Part shown: positions 32,835 to 41,640 of the stretch, piece after piece
Layout: every line of letters starts with the position of its first letter
How positions within the stretch are numbered: the first letter of the stretch is position 1
From: a delta proteobacterium NaphS2
GTDB lineage: Bacteria; Desulfobacterota; DSM-4660; Desulfatiglandales; Desulfatiglandaceae
NCBI GenBank assembly: GCA_000179315.1
Contig: ADZZ01000482.1
Coordinates: 1-51,875, forward strand
Direction of reading: 5' to 3'
Length of the DNA: 51,875 bases
The notes under the pieces: model-generated
What the model saw: the letters and a program-made list of their open reading frames with translations, nothing else
What the model was told of the DNA's origin: nothing
The model's database searches: none
Program-made: the position numbers and the translations under genes

Positions 32835-34190
32835 ATGCAAACCAACAATGTCATCAATTTTGACTCTTTCGGCAACAAAGTGGGCCGGTTCAGTCTCAAG
32901 GAGCGAACCTGCCTGATTCCTGAAATGAATCGGCTGGGCAGCCATTTGCTGGCCGCCAATTTCAGAAGCTTCGGTATCCGGGCCATGGTGCTGGAGACCT
33001 TTGAGGGGATGGATCTCGGCATGGCCCATACTTCGGGAAAAGAATGCTTTCCCTGCCAGATAACCATGGGAGACATTCTTCATTTTCTTCAACAGGAATC
33101 AACCCGCCTAGGCCCGGAGTTCGATGCGGACGCCTATCTCTATTTTCTGCCGGAAGCGGACGGGCCGTGTCGTTTCGGCATGTATAACAAATACCAGCGC
33201 ATTGTTCTCGATTCTTTTCCGGAGTTCAGCAACCTCAGGATTGGAGCCCTGACCACCGCAGATGGTTATTCCCTTGATGGGATCATCGAGAAAACGCGGG
33301 TGCGGGACCTTCGAAAATCCTCCTATGTGGCCCTGGTTGTGGGAGATATCCTGGATCGGTTGTTGTGGCGGATTCGGCCCTACGAGAAAGAACCGGGACT
33401 TACGGATTTGGTGCTGGAAAAATGCCTGACTTTCATGATGGATGCTTTTGAGCGTTTCGGGCAGCATCTGAGGTTTGATCAGATCGTTGCACGCCTCGAA
33501 GCGGTCATCGAAGAGGTGAAGGCGGTCATGGATCCCAAAATCCCGCCCAAACCGCTGATCGGCATGGTCGGTGAAATCTATTTGCGTACCCATGTGAAAG
33601 CCAATCAGGACGTCATTCGCATGCTGGAAAAGTACGGGGCTGAGGTGGTCAATGCCTCCGTATCGGAGTGGATCAATTTCACCAGCTATGATCAATTCAG
33701 ATCCGCGAAGACGGCGTTGCGTTTCAGCTTGAAACAGTGGCGGTTCGACCTTTTGAAGGAACAGCTGAAGGAGCTTTTCATTTACGGCGGGGATCTCTTT
33801 TATCAGGAACACAGACAGAAACAGATTTACAAGAGGGTCACAAGACTGGTCGATCTGGCAAAAGATCACAAAGTCAGTCATCTGGAAGATGTTCTCAAAA
33901 AACAGGATCTATACAGTTTTGATTTGGGTACGGAAGCCTGCCTGAGCATTGCGGGTATGATGGAATATGTGCGGGAGGGGTACAACGGGCTGGTGAATGT
34001 TTATCCTTTTACCTGTATGCCGAGCCTCACCACCAGTTCCATCGTGCGGCCCCTCATGAACCGGCTCAGGGTTCCCTATCTGGATACGCCCTATGATGCC
34101 AGTACGCAGCCCGGCCGGGAGTCCGCCATTCGAACCTTTATGTATCAGGCCGATCAACATTACAAGCGTTATGGAAGGCATGGTTCTTAA
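32835..34190 (+). CDS. HgdB/BadD-like 2-hydroxyacyl-CoA dehydratase-type partner protein
   Basis: 451 residues from the ATG at 32835; a TTG at 32829 overlapping the activase stop as TTGA would add two residues. Conserved cysteine motifs include KECFPCQITMGD (about residues 60-70), a region typical of the 2-hydroxyglutaryl-CoA dehydratase D-like and activase-C-terminal proteins, and TEACLSIAGMMEY and FTCMPSLTTSS near the C-terminus. In many relatives the activase and this part form one chain of about 1400 residues; here they are split into two touching genes. It is probably the Fe-S acceptor of the activase. The actual substrate is not known. Confidence 0.78.
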   Translation: MQTNNVINFDSFGNKVGRFSLKERTCLIPEMNRLGSHLLAANFRSFGIRAMVLETFEGMDLGMAHTSGKECFPCQITMGDILHFLQQESTRLGPEFDADAYLYFLPEADGPCRFGMYNKYQRIVLDSFPEFSNLRIGALTTADGYSLDGIIEKTRVRDLRKSSYVALVVGDILDRLLWRIRPYEKEPGLTDLVLEKCLTFMMDAFERFGQHLRFDQIVARLEAVIEEVKAVMDPKIPPKPLIGMVGEIYLRTHVKANQDVIRMLEKYGAEVVNASVSEWINFTSYDQFRSAKTALRFSLKQWRFDLLKEQLKELFIYGGDLFYQEHRQKQIYKRVTRLVDLAKDHKVSHLEDVLKKQDLYSFDLGTEACLSIAGMMEYVREGYNGLVNVYPFTCMPSLTTSSIVRPLMNRLRVPYLDTPYDASTQPGRESAIRTFMYQADQHYKRYGRHGS

Positions 34191-34295
34191 ATGGGATCCC
34201 GGCTTCCAACGTCAAAAGAAAAAAATCTAAAGCTGCCTGAATACACCAAACCGGAACTTAAAAAGACAAAACATGGAGGGGATCTTTATCAGTGA
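34191..34295 (+). CDS. Possible 34-residue coupled ORF between the activase partner and rng
   Basis: The ATG at 34191 follows directly on the preceding TAA, and the frame runs 34 codons (MGSRLPTSKEKNLKLPEYTK, then 14 more charged residues) to a TGA at 34293-34295 that overlaps the GTG start of rng as GTGA. This stop-start/overlap geometry fits translational coupling. The product is basic, with no recognised family, and the only ribosome-site-like GGAAGG lies rather far upstream. It may be a true leader peptide or a gene remnant. Confidence 0.4.
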   Translation: MGSRLPTSKEKNLKLPEYTKPELKKTKHGGDLYQ

Positions 34296-35794
34296 AGTCA
34301 AAAATGTTGATCAATGCCGTCGAGGCGGAGGAATTTCGAATCGCCGTGATTAAAGACGGACGGCTGGATGGCTTTTATATCGAAACCACCGCAACGGAAC
34401 AAAAGACGGGAAATATCTATAAAGGCGTTGTGGAGAGGATTGAACCGAGCCTGCAGGCGTGTTTTGTCAATTTTGGAAGCGACAAAAACGGCTTTTTGTC
34501 CGTGACGGATATTCATCCGGAATACTATGCATCCGATCAGGATAAGAAAAAAGAAGGCGCCCCGCCCCGAATCGAAAAGATTTTGAAAAAAGGCCAGGAG
34601 CTGCTGGTCCAGGTTACCCGGGAAATGCAGGGTCACAAGGGGGCGCAGTTAACCACCTATCTTTCTCTGGCGAGCCGCTATTTGGTTCTGATGCCCGGAA
34701 GCAAGGGAGGCATTTCAAAAAAAATTGATGATGAAGAAGAGCGCCAGCGACTCAAGTCCATTATGACCCAGTTCAAGCTCCCCGAAGGGGTTGGGTATAT
34801 AGTCAGAACCGCGGCATTTAAACAGAGCAAACGGGATATTTCAAGGGACCTCAACCGGTTGCTCAGAATGTGGAAGAACATCAAAAAGAATGTGCGGGAG
34901 GCATCCCCCCTGACCCTGGTTCATAAGGAGCAGGACGTTTGTCTTAGGACGCTGAGGGATTATTTCACCAGTGAAATTGCCGAGGTGCTCGTTGACGACA
35001 AAGAGACCTTGAACAAAGTGAGAGATTACATGAAAGTCATCTCACCCAGACATCAAGGTCGGGTCAAATTGTTTAAAGAGAAACGTCCCATATTTGCCCA
35101 ATACGAAATTGAAAAGCAGATCGAGACCATCTATCGAAATCGCGTCCCTTTAAAGTCCGGTGGTTCAATCGTGATTGACCCCACGGAAGCCCTGGTCGCC
35201 ATCGATGTCAATTCCGGCCGAATGAGAACAGGCGCCGATGTTGAGAATACGGCTTTCAAAACCAATATCGAAGCTGCCGAAGAGATCGCCCGTCAGCTTC
35301 GTCTTCGGGATATGGGTGGACTGGTGGTGATTGATTTCATCGATATGCGTGAGAAAAAGCATATACGGGAAGTGGAAAAAGTGTTGCGGGACAAGGCAAA
35401 AGAGGATCGCGCCAAGATCAGTCTTTCCAATATTTCCAAATTCGGCCTTCTGGAACTTTCCCGGCAGCGGCTCCGGCCTTCCATTGAGGCGGTCAGTTAT
35501 CAAACCTGTGCCTATTGCCAGGGACGGGGCCTGGTGCCATCCATCGAAACCGCCGCCATTTCATTTTTGCGTCGTATTCGCATGGGGTTGAGCAAGAAGG
35601 GGATTCTCAGGGTAAAAGGGGTCCTTGCCGAAGATGTGGTGGAGTACCTCCAAAACCGTAAACGAAAAGATCTTGCCCGCATGGAAATGCGCTATGGCCT
35701 TGAAATCATCCTTCAGGGAGATCCGTCACTGTCCCCTGACGGGGGTCTTCTGGAATTTGTTAAAGAGGAGCGTAGCCCGGCGCCGAGGCCATAG
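34292..35794 (+). CDS. rng: Ribonuclease G/E family endoribonuclease
   Basis: 500 residues from the GTG at 34292; GGAGG lies 12 bases upstream. The S1-like RNA-binding part (GNIYKGVVERIEPSLQACFV) is at about 39-58. Catalytic metal-binding aspartates sit in ALVAIDVNSGRM (about 301-312) and GLVVIDFIDMR (about 343-353). A zinc-link-like CAYC motif is near residue 405. There is no RNase E-type C-terminal scaffold tail, so it is the RNase G form that trims 16S rRNA 5' ends and degrades mRNA. It is coupled to the small ORF upstream and followed three bases later by the M48 gene. Confidence 0.93.
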   Translation: MKSKMLINAVEAEEFRIAVIKDGRLDGFYIETTATEQKTGNIYKGVVERIEPSLQACFVNFGSDKNGFLSVTDIHPEYYASDQDKKKEGAPPRIEKILKKGQELLVQVTREMQGHKGAQLTTYLSLASRYLVLMPGSKGGISKKIDDEEERQRLKSIMTQFKLPEGVGYIVRTAAFKQSKRDISRDLNRLLRMWKNIKKNVREASPLTLVHKEQDVCLRTLRDYFTSEIAEVLVDDKETLNKVRDYMKVISPRHQGRVKLFKEKRPIFAQYEIEKQIETIYRNRVPLKSGGSIVIDPTEALVAIDVNSGRMRTGADVENTAFKTNIEAAEEIARQLRLRDMGGLVVIDFIDMREKKHIREVEKVLRDKAKEDRAKISLSNISKFGLLELSRQRLRPSIEAVSYQTCAYCQGRGLVPSIETAAISFLRRIRMGLSKKGILRVKGVLAEDVVEYLQNRKRKDLARMEMRYGLEIILQGDPSLSPDGGLLEFVKEERSPAPRP

Positions 35795-35797
35795 CTT

Positions 35798-37627
35798 TTG
35801 TTCAATAATATCCTTTATTTCATCGTTGTTCTTCTGATTTTTAACGTCAGCTATGCCGAACCCTCCCCCGATGATTCTTTAGTCTATTCGATTACCGCCA
35901 TGCTGATTTGTTGGGCTGTCTTTGCCGTCTACTGTCGCCTGCGCTTTTCACGTCTCGACCAGTTCGTCAATTCCGGCCGTTATCATGAAGGTGCACTCTC
36001 AGAGCGATATGAACGGCTCAATCTTCGTTTTTCCATCCTGGCCATACTGCTTTTTTCCATTGATATCTACTTTTTTAATTTCAAACAGTGGCTTCTGGCG
36101 ATTCCCGGTCTTCTGAACCTGTCGGTGGTTCAAGGCCTTTTTGCCATCGCACTGTTTCTATTCTATCTGAGTACCATTTGGTATCTTGGCTGGCCAACAT
36201 ACCGGAAGCTGTTTCGCGTGCACGTTTCCAGACACAGTTTTGTGTTGAGCAACCTTCGGTTCAACCTGCCCGTTCTCTTTCCCTGGGTTGTGCTGACTTT
36301 TCTCTATGACCTGCTCTCACTCAGTCCATGGACTGCCACAAATGATTTCCTGAACGGGCTCTACGGCCAGATGCTGTTTTTTGCCGTTTTTCTCTCCCTG
36401 CTGGTCCTGGTCATGCCCAAATTTATTCAATACTGGTGGGGTTGTAAACCCATTGAGACATCGGAAAAGGGGAGGCATCTGGCAGCTTTTTTGGAAAATC
36501 AAAATTTTCGCTATCGCCGCCTGCTCAGCTGGCCCATTTTCGAGGGGCGTCTGTTGACGGCGGGCATCATGGGAATTGTGCCTCGATACCGGTACATCAT
36601 GGTGACCGACGCTTTAATGTCGGCTCTTACCACCGAAGAACTGGAATCTGTTTTGGCCCATGAGATGGGCCATGCACGCTATTTTCACCTCCTCTTCTAT
36701 GTCCTTTTTTTTGTGGGTTTCATGGTTATCTCGTTCGGACTTTCGGATGTGTATATCTATATGGCGTATATGTGGTCCCCCTTAGCGGACCTTGTCTCGA
36801 AAGACGATGCACGCTCCATGACGCTCTTCTATCTTTCAGTGTCCATGCCGATGCTGTTGACCCTTTTGATTTACTTCCGCTATATCATGGGTTTTTTTAT
36901 GCGCCATTTTGAACGTCAGGCCGATCTCTATGCCGCCGCTGTCATGGGGACACCCGCTTTCATTATCAGCGCCCTTGAAAAAATCGCCTATTTGAGCGGA
37001 AAATCCCGCGATCTTCCCAACTGGCACCATTTCAGCATCGGACAACGGGTTGCCTGCCTTTTGAAAACATTGCAGGAACCAGGGACCGGAAAGCGGCAAA
37101 ACCGTTTGGTGCTGATATCTTTTCTGATCTACCTGGCGGGTATGGGAATGCTGGGATATTACCTGAATTTTGGGGATATCAAAACGTATATGGCCTATGA
37201 TCTGGTGAGCAAAGAGTTGCACCAAAAGCTTTCGGAACATCCCCGGAACGTGGGGTTGGCCATGAACCTGGCCATGGTTTACCAGCAAATGGGAAAAGAT
37301 GCGGCCGCCATGGCGCTTTATGAGCGAATCATTCAATGGAATCCGCAACAGGCGGTGGCGCTCAACAACCTGGCCTGGATGATGCTGACCGCTTCAAATG
37401 GGGATTTGAGGAATAAGTCCAGGGCACTGGCCTTGGCCAGAAAGGCTGTGGCAATTGATCCCGAGCCCCAGTACCTGGACACGTTGGCGGAGGCCTGTTT
37501 TCAAAACGGTCTGACAGGAGAGGCCATCAAAATCATAGGGGAAGCCATTGATGGGACCCGGGAGAACCGGGACTATTACGAATCGCAGCTGCGAAAGTTC
37601 CGTTTCGAAAAGAGGTCATCCAGGTGA
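35798..37627 (+). CDS. Membrane M48-family metallopeptidase with C-terminal TPR repeats
   Basis: 609 residues from a TTG at 35798, three bases after the rng stop. About six to eight transmembrane helices fill the N-terminal 400 residues. The zinc motif HEMGH lies near residue 289 (VLAHEMGHARYFH), and the third ligand glutamate is in FERQADLYAAAVMG. The C-terminal 150 residues are tetratricopeptide-like (NVGLAMNLAMVYQQMGKDAA). M48 enzymes such as HtpX/Ste24 cut damaged membrane proteins; the TPR tail probably binds substrates or partners. A short gap to rng suggests co-transcription. Confidence 0.87.
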   Translation: MFNNILYFIVVLLIFNVSYAEPSPDDSLVYSITAMLICWAVFAVYCRLRFSRLDQFVNSGRYHEGALSERYERLNLRFSILAILLFSIDIYFFNFKQWLLAIPGLLNLSVVQGLFAIALFLFYLSTIWYLGWPTYRKLFRVHVSRHSFVLSNLRFNLPVLFPWVVLTFLYDLLSLSPWTATNDFLNGLYGQMLFFAVFLSLLVLVMPKFIQYWWGCKPIETSEKGRHLAAFLENQNFRYRRLLSWPIFEGRLLTAGIMGIVPRYRYIMVTDALMSALTTEELESVLAHEMGHARYFHLLFYVLFFVGFMVISFGLSDVYIYMAYMWSPLADLVSKDDARSMTLFYLSVSMPMLLTLLIYFRYIMGFFMRHFERQADLYAAAVMGTPAFIISALEKIAYLSGKSRDLPNWHHFSIGQRVACLLKTLQEPGTGKRQNRLVLISFLIYLAGMGMLGYYLNFGDIKTYMAYDLVSKELHQKLSEHPRNVGLAMNLAMVYQQMGKDAAAMALYERIIQWNPQQAVALNNLAWMMLTASNGDLRNKSRALALARKAVAIDPEPQYLDTLAEACFQNGLTGEAIKIIGEAIDGTRENRDYYESQLRKFRFEKRSSR

Positions 37628-37660
37628 CCGGCGAGAAGACTGTTCTTTTTATGAATCAGT

Positions 37661-38827
37661 TCAGTTGGGCAATGTTTCCTGAGGTTGGGTCAACAGCAAT
37701 TCTCCCTTTTCCACCCAATCTTTAAGGATGTTTGCAATTTCCAGTGCCCGCTTGTGGGAGGAAAGTGGCACCGAGGGTATTTCCTGCCCGTTTACGCGAA
37801 TAGAACCGCTTTTGAGCTCCGCATAACTGACCTGGGCAAGGCTCTTCCCCTCACCCTTGGGGTAATCATTCCCGTAATCAATGACCTGAGTGAAAATATG
37901 TTCATCCGATACGCCTGTAAATTCAGCCAGTTCCGAATTGAGAACGGGGATGGGAATGCCTACACCCACAGCCAGAGAGCAGCCGTAACCCAGCATGCTG
38001 ACGCCCAAAACCCAGCGGGGATCCATCTCTTTCAGATTTCCACTCAGCATGAGGGTGCCGGCGGGGGTTAGCGGGGTACCATTTTCATGGCGCATCGCTT
38101 CTGGATTGTGCTGGGTCCCCGGCCCGAGAATATACCCTTTGGCGCCACCCAGAAAAATTCTGCTTCCCAGACCGATGGTTCGGTAGTAAGGATCGTTGAA
38201 AAGCGGGCTGAGCTCTCCGGAAGTGGCGTAATTGGCGTTGCCCCCGTTGGGTTTCAATACCCCCATGTAAGTATAGATGGTCTTTTTTGTCAAATTGATG
38301 GCACAGTTATAGTTTTGATAAGCGTTCCGCGGGTTGAGCATTACGGCGTAAGGGAGATCTGAAAGGGTGATCTTCTTCTTGAGCTGGGTTTTGGGATAGC
38401 AGTCGGTGCCATATGCTGTGGCCCGCAATTCTATCTTTTTGCCCGCCACCAGATCGTGGAGTACGTGCCCGCCACCGTATTTGAATTCTCCCGGGTGGAC
38501 GCGGTTTAACGGGTCGTCTTCCGGCGATTCCGTAGCGCCGATATAGCAGTCCACTGCCGCCAGCCCCGCATAGGCGGGGACGTCGTTCAACCACACGCGA
38601 CTGGCTTTGAGACCGGGTTTGCTATGCCCGAAATTGATGAAGGCACCGGAAGAGCACATGGGGGAAAAGGTTCCCGTGGTGACCACGTCCACCTCACGCG
38701 CCGCTTTTTCCGCGCCGCTCTTTTTGACGATGTCGACCATCTCATCCGCTGTTACCACAACGACTTTTCCCTCTTTAATCTTTCTATTGATGTCATCTAT
38801 GGTCTTGGTAACCTTCTTCTTTGCCAT
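37661..38827 (-). CDS. DUF39 homocysteine biosynthesis protein
   Basis: 388 residues, a DUF39 (HcyBio) protein: the N-terminal helix (KTIDDINRKIKEGKVVVV), TTGTFSPMCSSGAFINFGHS with conserved cysteine, DCYIGATE, and AYGTDCYPKTQ with another conserved cysteine. Genetic work in anaerobes showed that this family is needed to make homocysteine from aspartate semialdehyde and sulfide together with a ferredoxin-type partner (NIL/4Fe-4S) and COG2122. Here it stands alone on the minus strand, without those partners or CBS domains. Such a pathway fits a sulfide-rich, sulfate-reducing lifestyle. Confidence 0.85.
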   Translation of the reverse strand: MAKKKVTKTIDDINRKIKEGKVVVVTADEMVDIVKKSGAEKAAREVDVVTTGTFSPMCSSGAFINFGHSKPGLKASRVWLNDVPAYAGLAAVDCYIGATESPEDDPLNRVHPGEFKYGGGHVLHDLVAGKKIELRATAYGTDCYPKTQLKKKITLSDLPYAVMLNPRNAYQNYNCAINLTKKTIYTYMGVLKPNGGNANYATSGELSPLFNDPYYRTIGLGSRIFLGGAKGYILGPGTQHNPEAMRHENGTPLTPAGTLMLSGNLKEMDPRWVLGVSMLGYGCSLAVGVGIPIPVLNSELAEFTGVSDEHIFTQVIDYGNDYPKGEGKSLAQVSYAELKSGSIRVNGQEIPSVPLSSHKRALEIANILKDWVEKGELLLTQPQETLPN

Positions 38828-39102
38828 TGCTTGCCTGCCTCCCCCGATTAAACATTTACACTCAATTCCTTTAGATTTCCCGCACTGAAAAAGTGAAAAA
38901 AATTATACTAAAATTTCTTGGGTTATATGACAAGAAAAAGTTCTTCAACATTTGGGAATCTTGACTTTCCCCACGCCTTGCTATAACAATAAACGGATAT
39001 GGTCCTTATAAGAAATCAACCGGGGCATCAAAACCCAACCCTGTGAATTTCTCTTCTAAAATGACTCTTCAGGAATTTTTGAATTTAGGAACATTTATTG
39101 TC
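38828..39102. other. Divergent intergenic region between the DUF39 gene and kdsA
   Basis: About 275 bases including the open-frame lead-in of kdsA. It contains a promoter-like pair (listed next) oriented toward kdsA. Nothing else is supported. Confidence 0.45.
38961..38987 (+). promoter_or_regulatory. Sigma-70-like promoter candidate for the kdsA-lpt-rpoN operon
   Basis: TTGACT (38961-38966) and TATAAC (38982-38987) match -35 and -10 boxes but the spacer is 15 bases, shorter than the usual 17. It lies about 115 bases upstream of the chosen kdsA start, at the head of a nine-gene run. Confidence 0.35.
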
Positions 39103-39924
39103 ATGAAAAATAATTTTACAGCAGGCAATTTGTCCATCGAAACAAATGGCCCGTTTTTTTTGATTGCCGGTCCCTGCGTCATTGAGAATGAATCCGGTAC
39201 CCTTGAAATTGCGGCTTATTTGAGGAAAATGGGTGAAAAGCTTCAAATACCGATTATTTTCAAAGCGTCCTACGACAAGGCGAACCGAACTTCTCTTGGT
39301 TCCTACCGGGGTCCCGGCATCGACAAAGGGCTTGAGATTCTCCAAAAGGTCAGAGAGGAATTCCGGATGCCCGTTCTGTCGGATGTGCATTCTATCCGTG
39401 AGGTAGAGAAGGCGGCTCGTGTGCTTGATGTGATACAGATTCCGGCATTTTTATGTCGGCAGACGGATCTCATTTTAAATGTGGCCAAAACAGGTGCTTA
39501 TGTCAACATCAAGAAAGGCCAGTTCATTTCCCCCCGCGAAATGGGTCCCATAACGGAAAAAGCGATCAACTCAGGAAACCGGAAACTTCTGATCACGGAA
39601 AGGGGCTTTTCCTTTGGTTACAATAACCTTGTGGTGGATATGCGGTCCCTGGTCATCATGTCAGCGCTTGGGTTCCCCATTATATTTGATGCCACACACA
39701 GTGTTCAACTGCCCGGTGGTGCGGGAACCAGTTCCGGAGGACAGCGGGAGTTTGTGGACTGTCTTGCAAAGGCGGCGGTTGCCGCGGGTGCAAACGGTGT
39801 TTTTATGGAAGTACACCCCGATCCGGACTGCGCTTTGTGCGACGGTCCCAATTCAATGCCTTTAAAAAAGATCGAACCGCTGGTGAAAATTCTAAAACAA
39901 ATCCATTCCCTGGTTCGGCTGTAA
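39103..39924 (+). CDS. kdsA: 3-deoxy-8-phosphooctulonate synthase
   Basis: 273 residues from the ATG at 39103, matching the family length; the frame is open back to a GTG at 39043, giving 20 unsupported residues. Family motifs: IAGPCVIEN (about 20-28), IIFKASYDKANRTSLGSYRG (about 55-74), and DATHSVQLPGG (about 210-220). It condenses PEP and arabinose-5-phosphate to Kdo-8-phosphate for lipopolysaccharide inner core. First gene of the kdsA-kdsC-lptCAB-rpoN-hpf-ptsN-EIIA run, with kdsC 13 bases downstream. Confidence 0.95.
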   Translation: MKNNFTAGNLSIETNGPFFLIAGPCVIENESGTLEIAAYLRKMGEKLQIPIIFKASYDKANRTSLGSYRGPGIDKGLEILQKVREEFRMPVLSDVHSIREVEKAARVLDVIQIPAFLCRQTDLILNVAKTGAYVNIKKGQFISPREMGPITEKAINSGNRKLLITERGFSFGYNNLVVDMRSLVIMSALGFPIIFDATHSVQLPGGAGTSSGGQREFVDCLAKAAVAAGANGVFMEVHPDPDCALCDGPNSMPLKKIEPLVKILKQIHSLVRL

Positions 39925-39937
39925 GCTTTAAAACCCA

Positions 39938-40486
39938 ATGAACAATGAGAGGAGTCATGCCGATTTGAAAGATAAGGCAGCTCAAATAAAACTGATTTTT
40001 CTTGATGTGGATGGCGTGCTGACGGACGGCCGCATTACGCTCAACGAAAAAGGGGAAGAAACCAAATCCTTTGATGTGAAGGACGGTTTGGGGTTGAAAT
40101 TGCTCATGCGGGATGGGATCGAGATCGTTATTGTCACCGGTCGAAGCTCCCCGGTGGTTGCGCATCGCGCCAGCGAACTCGGGATTCATGAGGTATTTCA
40201 AGGCATATCAGACAAGCGTTCCCTTTGTAGAGGCTTGATCGAAAAAAGAGGCCTTTCAAAATCGCAGGTGGGCGCCGTCGGGGATGATTTGCCGGATCTG
40301 GCCATGTTTAGGGAATCCGGTTTATGTATGACTGTGGCGGATGCTGTGAAAGAGGTTCAGGAACATGCGGACTACATCGCAACCAGAAAGGGGGGCCGGG
40401 GTGCTGTGAGAGAGATTTCCCAATGGATACTGAAATGTCGTGGATGCTGGCCTAGAATTGCCTTTACAGAACAAAGCACGGATTGA
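39938..40486 (+). CDS. kdsC: 3-deoxy-D-manno-octulosonate 8-phosphate phosphatase (KdsC)
   Basis: 182 residues. HAD-type phosphatase without a cap domain: motif I FLDVDGVLTDG (about 20-30), motif II IVTGR (about 65-69), motif III and IV GAVGDDLPDLAMF (about 112-124). KdsC forms tetramers and removes phosphate from Kdo-8-P. Its place after kdsA gives two successive steps of Kdo synthesis. The C-terminus (ILKCRGCWPRIAFTEQSTD) has a slightly longer tail than usual. Confidence 0.94.
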   Translation: MNNERSHADLKDKAAQIKLIFLDVDGVLTDGRITLNEKGEETKSFDVKDGLGLKLLMRDGIEIVIVTGRSSPVVAHRASELGIHEVFQGISDKRSLCRGLIEKRGLSKSQVGAVGDDLPDLAMFRESGLCMTVADAVKEVQEHADYIATRKGGRGAVREISQWILKCRGCWPRIAFTEQSTD

Positions 40487-40504
40487 TATACTGAAATCGA
40501 CGCC

Positions 40505-41089
40505 ATGAAACGTTTTTTGAAAAAACATTGGCCTCTCGTGGGAGTGGCCGTTTTGCTGTTTTTGGTGGGGTTTTATTTTGCGAAAGCCGGTAAAGATTTC
40601 TTTAAAACCACTGCGCTGATAAAGGATGTTCTGTCCGGTGAGGGTGTCAATCTGAAAGATATTCATTACCGCCAGGATGATCCCGATGAAAAAGTGAAAT
40701 GGGTTTTGGATGCCAAGGAGGTTCGTTTTTCAGAGGATAGAAAAATCGTTCGATTTTTTGAATTCTATCTGGAAGTGGACGCAGAGGGAAGGCCCGGATT
40801 TTCCCTTAAAGGAAAAAAAGGAATTTATCAAAAAGAGACCGGGAAACTTGAGCTTTGGGGTAAGCTGGACGGCTCATACGGAAATGAATATCGTTTTCTC
40901 ACGGAGCATGTGGTGATTAACGAAAAAAAGGGTACGGTGAAAAATGAAGATCCCGTGGAAATATTCGGCCCGTTTTTTACTGTGAAGGGAAAAGGCATTT
41001 TTGTGGATCTTTCCGCAAACAGGATCAAGATTTTGTCTGATGTGGTGACAACCGTCAACGATGAAGCGGAGGTATCGCGAACGCAATGA
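40505..41089 (+). CDS. lptC: LPS export protein LptC
   Basis: 194 residues with a single N-terminal membrane helix (about 8-26, WPLVGVAVLLFLVGFYFAKA) and a periplasmic beta-jellyroll (about 40-190) typical of LptC/YrbK. It links the inner-membrane LptBFG pump to periplasmic LptA. Sequence identity in this family is low; order kdsC-lptC-lptA-lptB makes the call secure. The stop overlaps the lptA start by ATGA. LptF and LptG are not in the window. Confidence 0.9.
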   Translation: MKRFLKKHWPLVGVAVLLFLVGFYFAKAGKDFFKTTALIKDVLSGEGVNLKDIHYRQDDPDEKVKWVLDAKEVRFSEDRKIVRFFEFYLEVDAEGRPGFSLKGKKGIYQKETGKLELWGKLDGSYGNEYRFLTEHVVINEKKGTVKNEDPVEIFGPFFTVKGKGIFVDLSANRIKILSDVVTTVNDEAEVSRTQ

Positions 41090-41640
41090 GACGGTCTGCT
41101 GGTTGTCTGGTTTTAGGGTTGGCGGGACTGCTCCTGATGTGGGTTTTTTCCGGTGCGGCCCTGTGTGCCAGTTCTTTTGCAAAGTCTCAAAATAAGCCTC
41201 AGGGACCAATGGTCATTAAAAGCAAGACCCTGGAAGCCGATGATAATAAAAAGAAAGTGACCTTTGAAGGCGATGTCGAAGCCAAGCGGGATGATTTCAC
41301 GGTTTTTTGTCAGGAACTGGTGGTTCTGTATGAAAAACCTTCCGAACAAAAAGAGACTGAGAAGGTATCAGCCCGTATCGACAAAATTATTGCCACGGGC
41401 GGTGTCAAAATTATTCGCGCCGAAGGTGGTGTGGCCACAGGAGAAAAGGCTGTTTTCCATCAAAAGGATGAAAAACTTGTGCTTACAGGGAAACCTGTTG
41501 TAAAGCAGGGTGAGGATTTTGTTGAAGGGGATGTGATTACGCTTTTCCTGAAAGAAAATCGTAGTGTCGTCGAAAGCGCGGGGAATAAGAAAGTAAGGGC
41601 GGTCATATTTCCAAACAAGGAGAAGGGAAAAGGGCCGTGA
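41086..41640 (+). CDS. lptA: LPS periplasmic bridge protein LptA
   Basis: 184 residues with a signal peptide (LVLGLAGLLLMWVFSGAALC) and an OstA-like beta-jellyroll: KSKTLEADDNKKKVTFEGDV (about 45-64) is the family signature, followed by KIIATGGVKIIRAEGGVATG. Multiple LptA units stack head to tail to carry LPS across the periplasm. The start overlaps lptC by four bases, and its stop overlaps the GTG of lptB by four. Confidence 0.93.
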   Translation: MRRSAGCLVLGLAGLLLMWVFSGAALCASSFAKSQNKPQGPMVIKSKTLEADDNKKKVTFEGDVEAKRDDFTVFCQELVVLYEKPSEQKETEKVSARIDKIIATGGVKIIRAEGGVATGEKAVFHQKDEKLVLTGKPVVKQGEDFVEGDVITLFLKENRSVVESAGNKKVRAVIFPNKEKGKGP

